A stretch of DNA of 64,000 bases from Fluviicoccus keumensis (GCF_004217445.1 NZ_SHKX01000010.1:744001-808000), one strand, 5' to 3'; counted from the stretch's first letter, positions 53,883 through 63,921 are shown. The notes: generated by a model not told the origin, from the letters alone. Program-made: numbers and translations.

Positions 53883-56183
53883 TCAGCCCGCGCCGGACAA
53901 CGGCGCGGCACCGAGCAAATCCTGCAGGCCCTTCGGCCTGCCCAGCACGAACCCCTGAATCAAGGTGCAGCCGAACTGCCGCAGGAAGCCGAACTGCGCG
54001 TCCGTTTCCACGCCCTCCGCAATCACCGGCACGCCCATGTGCCGCCCCAGGTCGAGAATAGTGCGGATGATCGCCTTGTCGCCGCGATCGTGGGGAATGC
54101 CGCGAATGAACGAGCGGTCGATCTTCAGGTAGGACACCGGCAGCTCCTTCAGCCGCGACAGCGAGGAATGGCCCATGCCGAAGTCATCCAGGCTGATCTT
54201 GAAACCCATCTGCCGCAACAGCGTCATCACCGGAACGGCCTTGTCGGGATGCTTCATCACCATGCCCTCGGTCATCTCCAGACACACATGCTGCGGAGCG
54301 ATGCCGCAGGCCTCGGTCAGCGCCAGCAGTTCGGACGGCAGGCGGGCGTTGACGAAGTCCGGCGCGGCCAGGTTGATGCTGACCTGCAGGTCGGGGAAGC
54401 CGCCGCGCTGCAACCGCGCCAGATCACGACAGGCCTGTTCCATCACCCAGCGGCCGATCTGCAGGATCAGCCGGCTGTGTTCGGCGATGGGAATGAACAC
54501 CTCCGGCGACACCAGCTCGCCGTTGCCGCGCCGCCAGCGGATCAGCGCCTCCACCGCCGCCATGCGCTGCCCCGAGCGGCCGAAATCGAACAGCGGCTGG
54601 TACTCCAGGAAGAACTCGCCCTTGATCAGCGCATGGTGCAGCTCGGCTTCCATCGTCAGCTGCTGCGCCAGCGAGGACTGCTGTTCGGCGAGATCGGCGG
54701 TGGCGCAGTCGGAAACGAAATTGAGGGCGTTACGGCCGCCCTGCTTGCTGCGGTACATGGCGGCGTCGGCGCTGCGCATCAGTTCCGCGCCGGTCCAGCC
54801 GTTGTCGGGAAACAGGCTGATGCCGACACTGGCCGAGACCGTCAGCTCCTGATCGCCGAACCAGAACGGGGTGACGGCGGCCCGCAGCACCCGTTCCGCC
54901 AGCAGCTTCAGCGCCGCCACCGATTCGGCGGGGCCAGTCACCATGGCGAATTCATCGCCGCCCAGCCGCCCCACCGCGCAGCCGGATGGGGCCAGCTGTT
55001 GCAGGCGCTGTGCGAATTCCCGCAGCACCGCGTTGCCGGCATCGTGGCCGAAGGCGTCGTTGATCGGCTTGAAGCGGTCGAGGTCGATGAACAGCACCCC
55101 GAACTGCGCGCCGTCGGCGGTGGCGCTGAGGCAGGCGGCGTCAAGAATCTGGTGGAAGCGGTTGCGGTTGTAGAGGCCGGTCAAATCGTCCACCTGAGAC
55201 AGCTTGCGGATGCTTTCCTGCTGCTCCATGCGCTGCACCGCCTGCGCCACCAGTGCGCCGATCACGCCCGCCAGCGCGGGCAGCTGCGCCTCGCGCTGGC
55301 GGGCGTGCTTGCTGAAGAATTCCATGACGCCGGGACTGTGACGGCGGCCGTCCGGGGTCATGTACGACACCGGAAAGGCATAGCCGGATTGCAGGCCGCA
55401 GGCGCGCGCGCCTTCGCGGCGCAGGAAGTGGCGGTCGTTGGCCATGTCCTCGACCCAGGCGGGCCGGGCGGTGCGCCAGACATTGCCGATCAGCCCTTCC
55501 CCCGGTCGCATGCGCAACGCGCTGCTTTCGCGGGTGAAAGCACCCAGCGGGTACTCGGCGGCATGCCAGTAGTATTCGCAGGCCAGCCGATGCGCGCCCA
55601 TCGGGTGCGGCTCCAGCGCCCAGTACGCGCCCCACTCCCAGCCCAGGTTCTCGCAGACCAGCTGGATGACCTTGGTGATCGCCTTGCCCAGCGAATTCGC
55701 GCCCACCAGCAGGCGGCTGGACTCCAGGCTGAAATGCTCGCGCATCTGTGCGTGGCGGGCCTGGGTCACATCCACTAGCACGCCGGTTTTCAGTCCGGGC
55801 AGCGACGGCGTCGGCGGCAAGGGTGTGAACCGAACCCAGCGCAGGCCGTCCAGCACATGAATGATGCGGCATTCGCAGTCGCCGCCGCTTTCCGCCTCAC
55901 CATGAAGCACGGCGGGCAGCCGGACGCGATCGTCCGCCAGCACATGGGCCAGCGCCTGATCGGGGCGGGCATGCCAGCCGGACGCGACATCCAGCAGCCG
56001 TCCCGCGCCGGTCGACAGCAGCAACTGGCCGCTGCGCGTGTCCAGCCACCAGCGGCCGAATCCGGCCGCCTGCTCGACGGCGTCGGGGCTCTGGGCCTGT
56101 TTCAGCAAGGAGGCCAGGGCGGGCGGCAGCGAGGCGTCCGGTGCCGGAGGGAAGGGTTTCGCCAGTAACGGGGAGGAATGCAT
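53883..56183 (-). CDS. GAF/PAS-GGDEF-EAL c-di-GMP signalling protein
   Basis: A 766-residue cytoplasmic protein. Residues about 30-140 are PAS-like, about 150-320 GAF-like (YWALEPHPMGAHRLACEYYW, RPGEGLIGNVWRTARPAWVEDM), then a GGDEF domain with an intact GRLGGDEF, and an EAL domain with AVEALIRW, CLEMTEG and DDFGMGHSS. Both catalytic motifs look complete, so it could make and break c-di-GMP. The start at 56183 (MHSSPLLAKPFPP) is chosen over 56231. It precedes the BLUF gene on the same strand. Confidence 0.9.
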   Translation of the reverse strand: MHSSPLLAKPFPPAPDASLPPALASLLKQAQSPDAVEQAAGFGRWWLDTRSGQLLLSTGAGRLLDVASGWHARPDQALAHVLADDRVRLPAVLHGEAESGGDCECRIIHVLDGLRWVRFTPLPPTPSLPGLKTGVLVDVTQARHAQMREHFSLESSRLLVGANSLGKAITKVIQLVCENLGWEWGAYWALEPHPMGAHRLACEYYWHAAEYPLGAFTRESSALRMRPGEGLIGNVWRTARPAWVEDMANDRHFLRREGARACGLQSGYAFPVSYMTPDGRRHSPGVMEFFSKHARQREAQLPALAGVIGALVAQAVQRMEQQESIRKLSQVDDLTGLYNRNRFHQILDAACLSATADGAQFGVLFIDLDRFKPINDAFGHDAGNAVLREFAQRLQQLAPSGCAVGRLGGDEFAMVTGPAESVAALKLLAERVLRAAVTPFWFGDQELTVSASVGISLFPDNGWTGAELMRSADAAMYRSKQGGRNALNFVSDCATADLAEQQSSLAQQLTMEAELHHALIKGEFFLEYQPLFDFGRSGQRMAAVEALIRWRRGNGELVSPEVFIPIAEHSRLILQIGRWVMEQACRDLARLQRGGFPDLQVSINLAAPDFVNARLPSELLALTEACGIAPQHVCLEMTEGMVMKHPDKAVPVMTLLRQMGFKISLDDFGMGHSSLSRLKELPVSYLKIDRSFIRGIPHDRGDKAIIRTILDLGRHMGVPVIAEGVETDAQFGFLRQFGCTLIQGFVLGRPKGLQDLLGAAPLSGAG

Positions 56184-56368
56184 GAAATCGGACCCTGGAG
56201 TGAAAGCAACGCCAAGGGTTATGTCTAGCAAATTTCAGGCCGCTGCCGGTTTTGGATTTCAGATGAAGTCAATTACAATTCCCCGACAGGCAGGGCGCAT
56301 CCGCTGCCCGCCCCGGTCATGGATGATGGATTCAAGTGACCTCCCGAAAACCGCACCCCGGAGGCCTT

Positions 56369-58930
56369 GTGTCCCGTTACCCCCATGCCCTGAAGATGCC
56401 GGCAACCCTGCTGGCCCTGTCCTTGCTGCTGAACGCCTGCGGTGGCGGTGATAGCGGTTCAACGAAATCCGCAGCCCCGTCAGACCCGATCTCCGGCAAT
56501 TTCATCCCCACCCAGACCGGCGCCCGTTGGGTGTACCAGACGGCAGACAGCAGTAGCAATGCCCCGGAAGGCTCGACCTCCATCCAGGAAATTACCGGAA
56601 AGCGTCTGATTGCGGGTAATCCGGCCTACGATATGGTTTCGCATAATGCCGAAAGCGGAGATCCCGAATTTAACGCGTTTTTCAGCATTGCCAACCAGAC
56701 CGTGTCTCTATGGGCTGAGGACGGGTCCACGCATGTTGACCTGATGCGGTTGCCGCTGCATATCGGCGACCACTTTGTGCAGACCGACGAGCCCGATCAG
56801 GATAGTGGTTCCGATTATGACGGCGACGGCATCAATGAGCGCATGTCTATCCACTACGAACTGACGGTGGCAGGTATGGAGGCCGTGGATGTCCCGGCCG
56901 GGCATTTTGGCCAAGCGCTCAAGATTGAAACCCGGGGGACTCAAACCCTGCATTACTCGCGGTCCGGCAGCAACCTCTCGATCACCTATGCCAGCCTTGA
57001 CTGGTATGTGGACGGCATCGGCCAGGTAAAGTCGATGTCACAGACCCACTTCCCCGACCCCGCTTACGATTACGGGTTCAGCCAGCAACTGCTGGCCTAC
57101 CGAATCGGAGAGCTTGGTTCGGACAAGGAACCTCCGCAACTGAGCCAATTGCTGCCTGCCGCCGACTCCACCCAGAGCGCGCTGCCCATTTTTTCAGCGG
57201 ATTTCAGCGAGGACATGGATGGCGCATCGTTCAGAAACGACAATGTCCAGCTTCTGGACAAGAACAACCAGCCTGTCAGCGGTTATACCGCCTACGCGAA
57301 GCGGCGGCTGACCTTTACTCCTTCTGCACCGCTGGCCAGTGGGCGCTACACCCTGCGTATCCGGGGCAGCGTGACCGACCGGGTCGGCAATTCGCTGGGG
57401 ACAGATATCGAACGCACGATCACGGCGGATGCCGACGCTCCCGCCCTGCTGTCCTCCATACCGGTGGATAATGCCACGATAGTGCCCCTGGACAGCCCGA
57501 TCCTGCTCACCTTCAGTGAGGCAGTGGATCCGACGACGCTGGTGGTCCAGTTGCAGCGTGATGACAATTCGGAAAGGATTTTAGCGGACCAGACCGTAAA
57601 CGGCTCCCGGGTTACCCTGAAACCCCGAGAAATGTTGCAGCGTGGAAAGCGTTATACAGTAAGAGTGAATAATCTGAGGGATCTGAACGGCAACGCGGCG
57701 GGATGGACACCTACCCTGAGCTTCACCGCCGACTCCGGTATGTTCCAGACGCCGGTCTATTTCCATACCGGCTCTTGGGCGGAAGCGGTGGCGGTGGGTG
57801 ACCTTGACGGCGACGGGCGCAAGGATATCGTCATGACAACCGGTTTCGAATTTGACAATGCGAATGACTACACGCTGATGGTGTTCATGCAACAGGGTGA
57901 CGGTACGCTGTCGGGCCCTACCCGTGTTCGCTTGAAAAGCACCTATGTCTGCAAAGCTACCTCAGTGGCTATTGCGAATATGACCGGCGACAGTCTGCCC
58001 GAAGTCGTGGTTGGTGAAGGTAATTGCGGTGTGGAAATCCTGTCACGTGACAGCGCCGGGCAATGGCAAAGCACGAAGCAGCTGGCCGGGACCAACGGCT
58101 ACCAAATTCGCACTGCTGACTTCAACGGCGACGGCAAGACCGATATCGTCGGCGCGGGCAGGGGAACGGGCACGGTTACATTCTGGATGCAGTATTGGGG
58201 TGGATTTGGCGTCCGCGACTACGACATAAATCATAGCGGCCAGGAGGATTTGGCTATAGGTGATATCAACGGCGATGGTCGGATAGATCTGGCCGTGATC
58301 AGCGGGCAGGGCGACAGCGCCCTTGGCGTCATCCTGCAAAATCCAGATCGTAATTTCGGCACAGCCTTCTATCCGGACACCGGCGGCCGTAAGCTGAACT
58401 CAGGAACGATCGGCGATGTTAACGGAGACGGAAGGGACGACCTGCTGTTCACAGCGGGCGGCGACAGACCGGATTCCCTGCTCTGCATCCTGCAGCAGCA
58501 GGCGAGCGGGAAGCTTGGCACGCCGATGGTGCTGCCGAGTCAGGATATTTCCGGCAGTACTGTCACCGCCGATATGGACAACGATGGCCGCACCGATGTG
58601 ATCATCGCCCACTTCGGCTGGGCCAGCGTGGGTCTGTTCCTCCAGTCTGCGACGGGACAGCTGGAGCCGGAAACCCTGTTCAATGCTCCCTACACGGCGG
58701 GGTACAACCCGCAGGGTATGGCGGTGGACGACGTCAACGGCGACGGTTTCAAGGATATCGTGCTGGCGGACTATAACGGGAATCTGGCGGTGCTTTACAA
58801 CCGTCTGGGCTCGGTTCCGGCCATTACCAAGAGTCGCACCGGCACGCCGGTCAGCCGCCAACGCAAGAGTGCGCCGCTACCAATGCTGCACCGGCAACCG
58901 GCCAAGCTGCGGTGGCTGATGCCGCAGTAA
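56369..58930 (+). CDS. FG-GAP/VCBS repeat lipoprotein with Ig-like domains
   Basis: An 853-residue lipoprotein (LLALSLLLNAC lipobox). Its GTG start at 56369 has GGAGG upstream. The N-terminal ~250 residues are a beta-rich domain; residues about 265-460 are two Big_5-type Ig-like domains, and about 480-830 contain at least seven FG-GAP repeats with Asp-rich calcium loops (VGDLDGDGRKDIV, TADFNGDGKTDIV, IGDINGDGRIDLAV, VDDVNGDGFKDIV), forming a beta-propeller. It is likely a surface adhesion or binding protein. The calcium loops are intact. Confidence 0.85.
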   Translation: MSRYPHALKMPATLLALSLLLNACGGGDSGSTKSAAPSDPISGNFIPTQTGARWVYQTADSSSNAPEGSTSIQEITGKRLIAGNPAYDMVSHNAESGDPEFNAFFSIANQTVSLWAEDGSTHVDLMRLPLHIGDHFVQTDEPDQDSGSDYDGDGINERMSIHYELTVAGMEAVDVPAGHFGQALKIETRGTQTLHYSRSGSNLSITYASLDWYVDGIGQVKSMSQTHFPDPAYDYGFSQQLLAYRIGELGSDKEPPQLSQLLPAADSTQSALPIFSADFSEDMDGASFRNDNVQLLDKNNQPVSGYTAYAKRRLTFTPSAPLASGRYTLRIRGSVTDRVGNSLGTDIERTITADADAPALLSSIPVDNATIVPLDSPILLTFSEAVDPTTLVVQLQRDDNSERILADQTVNGSRVTLKPREMLQRGKRYTVRVNNLRDLNGNAAGWTPTLSFTADSGMFQTPVYFHTGSWAEAVAVGDLDGDGRKDIVMTTGFEFDNANDYTLMVFMQQGDGTLSGPTRVRLKSTYVCKATSVAIANMTGDSLPEVVVGEGNCGVEILSRDSAGQWQSTKQLAGTNGYQIRTADFNGDGKTDIVGAGRGTGTVTFWMQYWGGFGVRDYDINHSGQEDLAIGDINGDGRIDLAVISGQGDSALGVILQNPDRNFGTAFYPDTGGRKLNSGTIGDVNGDGRDDLLFTAGGDRPDSLLCILQQQASGKLGTPMVLPSQDISGSTVTADMDNDGRTDVIIAHFGWASVGLFLQSATGQLEPETLFNAPYTAGYNPQGMAVDDVNGDGFKDIVLADYNGNLAVLYNRLGSVPAITKSRTGTPVSRQRKSAPLPMLHRQPAKLRWLMPQ

Positions 58931-58939
58931 GCGGATCGG

Positions 58940-58971
58940 GACGGAGCCTCCGCACTGCCGGAGGCTCCGTC
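58940..58971. terminator. perfect hairpin between convergent genes
   Basis: GACGGAGCCTCCG and CGGAGGCTCCGTC form a 13-bp perfect stem around a CACTGC loop, 10 bases after the FG-GAP gene stop and 15 before the end of the convergent gene. There is no clear T tract, so it may act on both strands or be an intergenic palindrome. Confidence 0.65.
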
Positions 58972-58985
58972 GCTAAAACGCCCGC

Positions 58986-59657
58986 TTAGACCTCTACCAT
59001 CCGCTGCCGCAGATAATCCGCCAGCGCCTTCAGCTCGGCGTCGCTCAGCGCCGGGATCATCTTGCCGAAGGTGGCCGTGCTTTGCGCCTTCATCTGCCCG
59101 CGCGCCACCGCCGCGCCCTTCTTCAGCAGGAAGCCCAGGTTCAGCCGGTCGACAAAGCCGTCAAAGAAATGGATCAGCGCCAGGTCGGTGAATTCGGCCA
59201 AGGCCTGCACCAGCACCGCCGCCTGCGCCTTGCCGCGTCCGGCGTCGATTTCTTCAAAGGCTTTCAGAAACCGGCGATGAAGATCGTCCGGCATCACAAA
59301 GCCGATGCGCGGCGGTTGTTGCGGCAGGTTCAGGAACACGGCGCGGATGAAGTCGGTGCGGCGGTCTACCTCGGTATTGCCGGGGCTGCCCAGCATTACC
59401 TTCAGCAGGCCGTGCATGGTGGTCTTGATGAAGCCGCCCAGCAGCAGCACCAGGCCGTGGCCCTGACCGCCCGCCGCCTGCATCGCCTGGACCAGCTTCA
59501 GTAGCAGGTGGTCGATGACATCGTCGGTGAGCATCGCAGCCAGCCGGTTGGATTGCGGGTACAGCGGCGCAGCCGATGGTTGCGCCAGCCGGGCCAGCAG
59601 GTCCAGGATTTCAGCCCGCACCGGCTCGGCGGGGAGGAAGCCGTAATACGCAGTCAT
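58986..59657 (-). CDS. hypothetical protein next to M48 peptidase
   Basis: A 223-residue protein, mostly helical, without signal peptide. Recognisable text includes IDHLLLKLVQAMQAAGG, TEVDRRTDFIRAVFLNLPQQPPRIG and the C-terminal ALSDAELKALADYLRQRMVEV, which resembles the last helix of cytochrome c-type proteins but lacks any CxxCH motif. It follows the M48 peptidase gene by about 50 bases on the same strand, so the two probably form an operon. Function not recognised. Confidence 0.7.
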   Translation of the reverse strand: MTAYYGFLPAEPVRAEILDLLARLAQPSAAPLYPQSNRLAAMLTDDVIDHLLLKLVQAMQAAGGQGHGLVLLLGGFIKTTMHGLLKVMLGSPGNTEVDRRTDFIRAVFLNLPQQPPRIGFVMPDDLHRRFLKAFEEIDAGRGKAQAAVLVQALAEFTDLALIHFFDGFVDRLNLGFLLKKGAAVARGQMKAQSTATFGKMIPALSDAELKALADYLRQRMVEV

Positions 59658-59704
59658 AACTAACTCCTGAAATCAGACGGGCCTGGCGCCGCCCGCGCAC
59701 CAGC

Positions 59705-62563
59705 TCAGAACCGGGCCGACAAGCTTTGCCAGGCCTCCCGTTGCGGGTCGGAACCGGAGGTCCATTGCGCATGGAGGTCGAGGATACGGCGTTGCTCGGA
59801 CGGGCTTTTCACCATCGCCAGCACTTTCTCCGGCTCGGCCTCGCGACCCGGCCCGGACAGCACCAGCCGGGTGGCGCCGCCGCCCTTGGTACTGACGCTC
59901 TGCGGCGGCTCATGGAAAAAGATGCTGGCGCTGGAAATGCGCCAGCGTTCCGGAGCAATGATGTTAGGCGGAACCTCGGCGGCATTGCCGTAGGTGGCGG
60001 TCCACTCCACCAGCGGCGTAGCGGCGGCAATATTGTAGACGTAGTGATGGCCGTGGCCTTCCAGAACCGGGTTGAACGTTTCAATCAACGCCCCTTCCGC
60101 CGTTCGCGCTTCCACCCGGGCCTGATCCCCCAGCTCCACCGATGCCTCTGCCGAGGCATAGGGCAACACGTTGATCGTGGACTGGTCGATGTGCACCATC
60201 ACCGGAATTCCCAGGCCATTGTAGACAGAGACCGTGGTGCTGAAGGACGTCGCCGCGCTGTAGCCCAGCACGGCGCTGACGATGCCGCCCGCCACCAGCA
60301 GCCGGGCGGTGCCCGGCAGGATGCCGTCGGCGGTCTGGAAGCGGCTCCACCAGTCCAGCTTCTTCTGGCGTTCGCGTTCCTGACCGACCAGAAGGCGGGC
60401 GTACTGGCCGGGCACGGCGGAGGGCGCGGGCGCGTCTCCGGCCGGTTCACCGCCATGAACAGCGCCGGCCACGCGGGCCTCGGCCAGCAGCAGCAGTTCC
60501 AGAGCGGCGGTGGCCAGGGCGTTGCAGGCACCGGTCACGCTGTCCGTCCAGCCGTCAATGACCCGCAGCCATTCGCCGATGTTGTGCTCATCGGGCGCCG
60601 ACAGCTGGAACTCGCCCAGCATGGCGCTCCAGGACCCGGTATCCAGCCGGTTCTGCAGGCTGCTGTCCAGCCGAACCTGTCCCTTCTGCTGGTGGACCGC
60701 GGCCAGCGCGGCATGCAATGCCGCGGCGACTTTAACCAAGCGCTTGCGCTCGGCGTCGCTGACCTTGCCATCGGCGATGACCACATTGAAAACATTCGCC
60801 AGCAGGCCCTTGGCATCGGCCAGGTCGGCGGCGGTGTGCTCGGCAAAGTGCAGCACCTCGATGAGGCCCTGCAAGTATTGCCGCCAGCCGCCGCCAACCT
60901 GCTGGGCGGCGGCCAGGTGCGCGGTGCGGCAGTCACGGTCATGGGCCTGGATGCGCTGGCGCACTACGTCCGCCTCGGCGCTGACCCGCCGGATCAGGGC
61001 GGGCAGTTGCCGCCGGGTCACTTCCTGACCGCGATAGACCAGTCGTCCGCCCGTGGCCTGGAAAACCTTTTCCTGCAAGGCCTGCAGGGTCAGGCGTTCT
61101 TCATCCAGCTCGCGCAGGCGGGCCAGGTCATCGCCCAGCGATTCGGGATAGAGGACCGCGAGCGCCGCCTGGGCGTCCTTGCACTGCAGGTAGGCCCCGT
61201 ACAGTTCGTCGTGACGCTGGGCGTGACGGGTCAGGGCGCGGCCCAGGTACGCGCCGCGATAGCGGGTGTCGTACTGTTGCAGGCCATAGCGCTGGTCGAG
61301 GGCGCGCAGGGTGTCTTCCGGGGTGGCGGGCTGCGCCTTCACATCATTGCCCACCAGCGTCGCCACCGCCTTGGTTTTCAGCCTTTCCACATGGTCGAAC
61401 AACAGCCAGGCGCTGCGCTCGTCATGGGTGGAAGGCAGGTAGACCCGCTTGGCGTTCTCCTCGCGGTCGGACGAGGACGGATGGGTGGACCACATCTGCG
61501 GAGGCTGGGCGAAGCTGGTCTTGAAGACCCGGTGCTTGCCGTTGGCGCCGGGATTCACCGGCGGCACGCGACCATAGGTGTCATCGTTGAGAATGCTGGC
61601 GGTCTTGCCGATGATGCGGGTCTGCACCTCGAACAGGTCATGCGGCAGGCGGCCCTGGCCGATCTCCGACTCGGCGAAACGCAAGGCGCGGCTCCAGGCG
61701 TCATCCGCAGCCTGCAGCTTGTGCAGGGCATGCACCAGTTCATCGCTGCCGGTCAGGGACACCGCCACCAGATCCGCCTGGAATTCCATCTGCCGCGACA
61801 GCGAGCGCTGGGCCAGCACCACCACCCGCAGCAGCGCGTCCATCAGCGAGCGGATCGACCAGACGATCACCGACAGCAGCCAGCCGACCCAGGCCAAACG
61901 CAGGTCAAAGCGCGACAGGCCCTGCAGGAAGCCGTCGAGGGCGTCGCGGCGGGCAATGATCTGGGTAGCGATCTGCTGGGCGACATAGACCCAGCGGCCG
62001 ATGGCCATGGAGCGCTGCGCGAAATGGCCGAATTCGTGAGCCAGCACCGCCTTCAGTTCACTCATGGTCAGCACATTCACCAGCGCCAGCCCGATTTCCA
62101 GGTTCTTGCGCGCCGGAAACAGCAGGTTGAACACCGACAGGTCTGAAAAGACAGCCGCGTTCACGCGCGGCGACAGGTAGACCTTGGCCGGTCGCGGCGC
62201 GCCGGCTTCATCCGCCAGCCGGTTGAGAAAAGCGAACAGCCGGGGCTGGCCGGTGGACGTCACCTCCACCGCATCCGGCGCACCGCCGCGCTGCAGGAAG
62301 AACAGCGCCTTCACCATGAAGATTGCCAGGAAGGCCGCGCCCGCGCCCATCACCAGACTGCCGATGCCATCCCCGCCGCTGGCCATGCCGTCACCCAGCA
62401 GCCGGTAGGCCGAATGCACGAACCAGCCCGCCAGGAACAGGTAAACGCCCAGAAATACGGCCAGGCTAAGGCCGGCCAGCCAGGCGCGGTGCTTGTAGGC
62501 GGTGGTGGGTCGGGTGAGATCGGCGGGAACATCGCCGGGGCCGGGGGGATAAAGATCGTCCAT
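59705..62563 (-). CDS. large M48 family metalloprotease
   Basis: A 952-residue membrane protein, about three times the length of HtpX. Residues 1-90 hold two or three membrane helices; the zinc motif HEFGH lies at 176-180 in VLAHEFGHFAQRS, and EFQADLVAV further on supplies the third ligand. A long soluble part follows with a TerB-like segment (VFNVVIADGKVSDAERKRLVKVAAAL) and, near residue 770, another membrane helix (LLVAGGIVSAVLGYSAAT). GGGAG is 7 bases upstream of the start. A role in membrane protein quality control is inferred. Confidence 0.87.
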   Translation of the reverse strand: MDDLYPPGPGDVPADLTRPTTAYKHRAWLAGLSLAVFLGVYLFLAGWFVHSAYRLLGDGMASGGDGIGSLVMGAGAAFLAIFMVKALFFLQRGGAPDAVEVTSTGQPRLFAFLNRLADEAGAPRPAKVYLSPRVNAAVFSDLSVFNLLFPARKNLEIGLALVNVLTMSELKAVLAHEFGHFAQRSMAIGRWVYVAQQIATQIIARRDALDGFLQGLSRFDLRLAWVGWLLSVIVWSIRSLMDALLRVVVLAQRSLSRQMEFQADLVAVSLTGSDELVHALHKLQAADDAWSRALRFAESEIGQGRLPHDLFEVQTRIIGKTASILNDDTYGRVPPVNPGANGKHRVFKTSFAQPPQMWSTHPSSSDREENAKRVYLPSTHDERSAWLLFDHVERLKTKAVATLVGNDVKAQPATPEDTLRALDQRYGLQQYDTRYRGAYLGRALTRHAQRHDELYGAYLQCKDAQAALAVLYPESLGDDLARLRELDEERLTLQALQEKVFQATGGRLVYRGQEVTRRQLPALIRRVSAEADVVRQRIQAHDRDCRTAHLAAAQQVGGGWRQYLQGLIEVLHFAEHTAADLADAKGLLANVFNVVIADGKVSDAERKRLVKVAAALHAALAAVHQQKGQVRLDSSLQNRLDTGSWSAMLGEFQLSAPDEHNIGEWLRVIDGWTDSVTGACNALATAALELLLLAEARVAGAVHGGEPAGDAPAPSAVPGQYARLLVGQERERQKKLDWWSRFQTADGILPGTARLLVAGGIVSAVLGYSAATSFSTTVSVYNGLGIPVMVHIDQSTINVLPYASAEASVELGDQARVEARTAEGALIETFNPVLEGHGHHYVYNIAAATPLVEWTATYGNAAEVPPNIIAPERWRISSASIFFHEPPQSVSTKGGGATRLVLSGPGREAEPEKVLAMVKSPSEQRRILDLHAQWTSGSDPQREAWQSLSARF

Positions 62564-62705
62564 CGTGTTCTCCCTGTGATGGTATTTAAAGACGCCGCGG
62601 GCGGTCGCGCCCAAAAGGCCGGTGATCGGCATGGCCGGATTGGCATGATGACCCTGCCCGCATTATGGGCAAGGGGGTGACGGAGGGCAACCCGCGCGGC
62701 CGGTC

Positions 62706-63629
62706 CTAGCGCCGTCCCTGTCCATAGGCTTTCGGGGACATGCCGTATTGCTGGTGAAAGCGCCGGGTGAAGTGACTCGGATTGACATAGCCGACGGCAT
62801 AGCAGACTTCGGTGACGCCACGCCCGGCCGCCAGCCATTCCCGCGCCCGTTCCAGCCGCCGCTGCTGGATGTATTCCATCGCCCCGCAACCCACCGCCGC
62901 GCGGAACTGCTCGTAGAACTTGCTGCGCGACATGCAGGCGATACGGCACAGGTGGTCGATTTCCAGCGGCTGGTCGAGGTGGTCGTCGATATGGCGCAGC
63001 ACGGCGGTGAGCGCATGACGGGTGGGGTCGGTGGACGCGCAGGCCAGCAGGAACTGCCGACCCTGCTGCCGCAGCATGCGCGACAGCAGCTCGGTGACGC
63101 CCAGGTTCAGCACCAGGTCGCGATCGTCGTCCTGGCTGAGGAAGCTGTCGACGATGCGCACCAGCAGCCGTTGCGTCGCCTCGGTATGCCAGATGTGGAA
63201 CATCCGGTCGCGCCGGGCGTCACGCTCGCCGAGGGCGGCGGGCAGCGGCTCGTCGCGGTTGAGCTGGTCGCAGACCTGGCGCAGGCGCTCGCGGCTGATG
63301 CCCAGCGTCAGACAGCTGGTCGGCGCGTCCAGCCGCGCTTCCGGAAAGTCGATTTCCACCGTCTCGCCCGCGCCCATCACGAAGGACTCGTGCGGCAGGA
63401 AGTCGGACTGGAACTGCTGTTGGCCGTGCAGCACCTTCTTGCCGGTGATCATGCCGCAATAGAGCACTTCCTCGGCATCCAGACGCACTTTCTCGGCGGG
63501 GGCGAAGGTATCGTAAATGGAGAGTTCGGCGCCGTGGCGCTCGTAGATGGTGCGGTTTTCCACCAGCTGCGCCGGGGTTTGCCGACGGCGGTTGAAGGCG
63601 GCGCGCGACGCCAGTCCGGAATCCAGCAT
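62706..63629 (-). CDS. AraC family transcriptional regulator
   Basis: A 307-residue regulator with an N-terminal sensor domain and a C-terminal AraC HTH: EIDHLCRIACMSRSKFYEQFRAA and EVCYAVGYVNPSHFTRRFHQQYGMSPKAY. GAGG precedes the ATG at 63629 by 6 bases; sequence further upstream in frame is not family-like. It lies downstream of an aldehyde dehydrogenase gene on the same strand, which it may regulate; this pairing is common in proteobacteria but is unproven here. Confidence 0.88.
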   Translation of the reverse strand: MLDSGLASRAAFNRRRQTPAQLVENRTIYERHGAELSIYDTFAPAEKVRLDAEEVLYCGMITGKKVLHGQQQFQSDFLPHESFVMGAGETVEIDFPEARLDAPTSCLTLGISRERLRQVCDQLNRDEPLPAALGERDARRDRMFHIWHTEATQRLLVRIVDSFLSQDDDRDLVLNLGVTELLSRMLRQQGRQFLLACASTDPTRHALTAVLRHIDDHLDQPLEIDHLCRIACMSRSKFYEQFRAAVGCGAMEYIQQRRLERAREWLAAGRGVTEVCYAVGYVNPSHFTRRFHQQYGMSPKAYGQGRR

Positions 63630-63726
63630 GACGACCTCGGGACGAGGGTTATGGTTGTTATGGGTTCCGGGGAGTGTAGGCATGGCGGGAGGTGGTTGGC
63701 TAGCGCGGGGGGATGAGCGGCGGGTT

Positions 63727-63921
63727 TAGTCCCCTCTCCCCTTGGGGGTGAAGCCGGGGTTTCAAGCAGCAGCGCTGCTTGCCGGCTGGAACCTGAGGGG
63801 TGCAACCCGAAGGCTGGAGAGGGTTAGGGAGAGGGGTACGGCGGCGGCGCTTGAAGTGCCGGTGTGTTCCGGCTGCTTTCCGCACCCCTCTCCCCGGCCC
63901 TCTCCCCCAAGGGGAGAGGGG
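63727..63921. repeat. palindromic intergenic repeat (CCCTCTCCCC family)
   Basis: CCCCTCTCCCCTTGGGGG at 63730-63747 is repeated in inverted form at about 63899-63921 as CCCTCTCCCCCAAGGGGAGAGG, and a third related GAGAGGG...GGAGAGGGG lies between. The last part folds into a near-perfect 10-bp hairpin just after the aldehyde dehydrogenase stop. No gene is visible here. Confidence 0.6.

Noticed and set aside
53862..55778. 638-codon open frame on the plus strand
   Set aside because: Antisense to the GGDEF-EAL gene, which has complete catalytic motifs.
59726..62146. 806-codon open frame on the plus strand
   Set aside because: Antisense to the M48 peptidase, which has an intact HEFGH motif.
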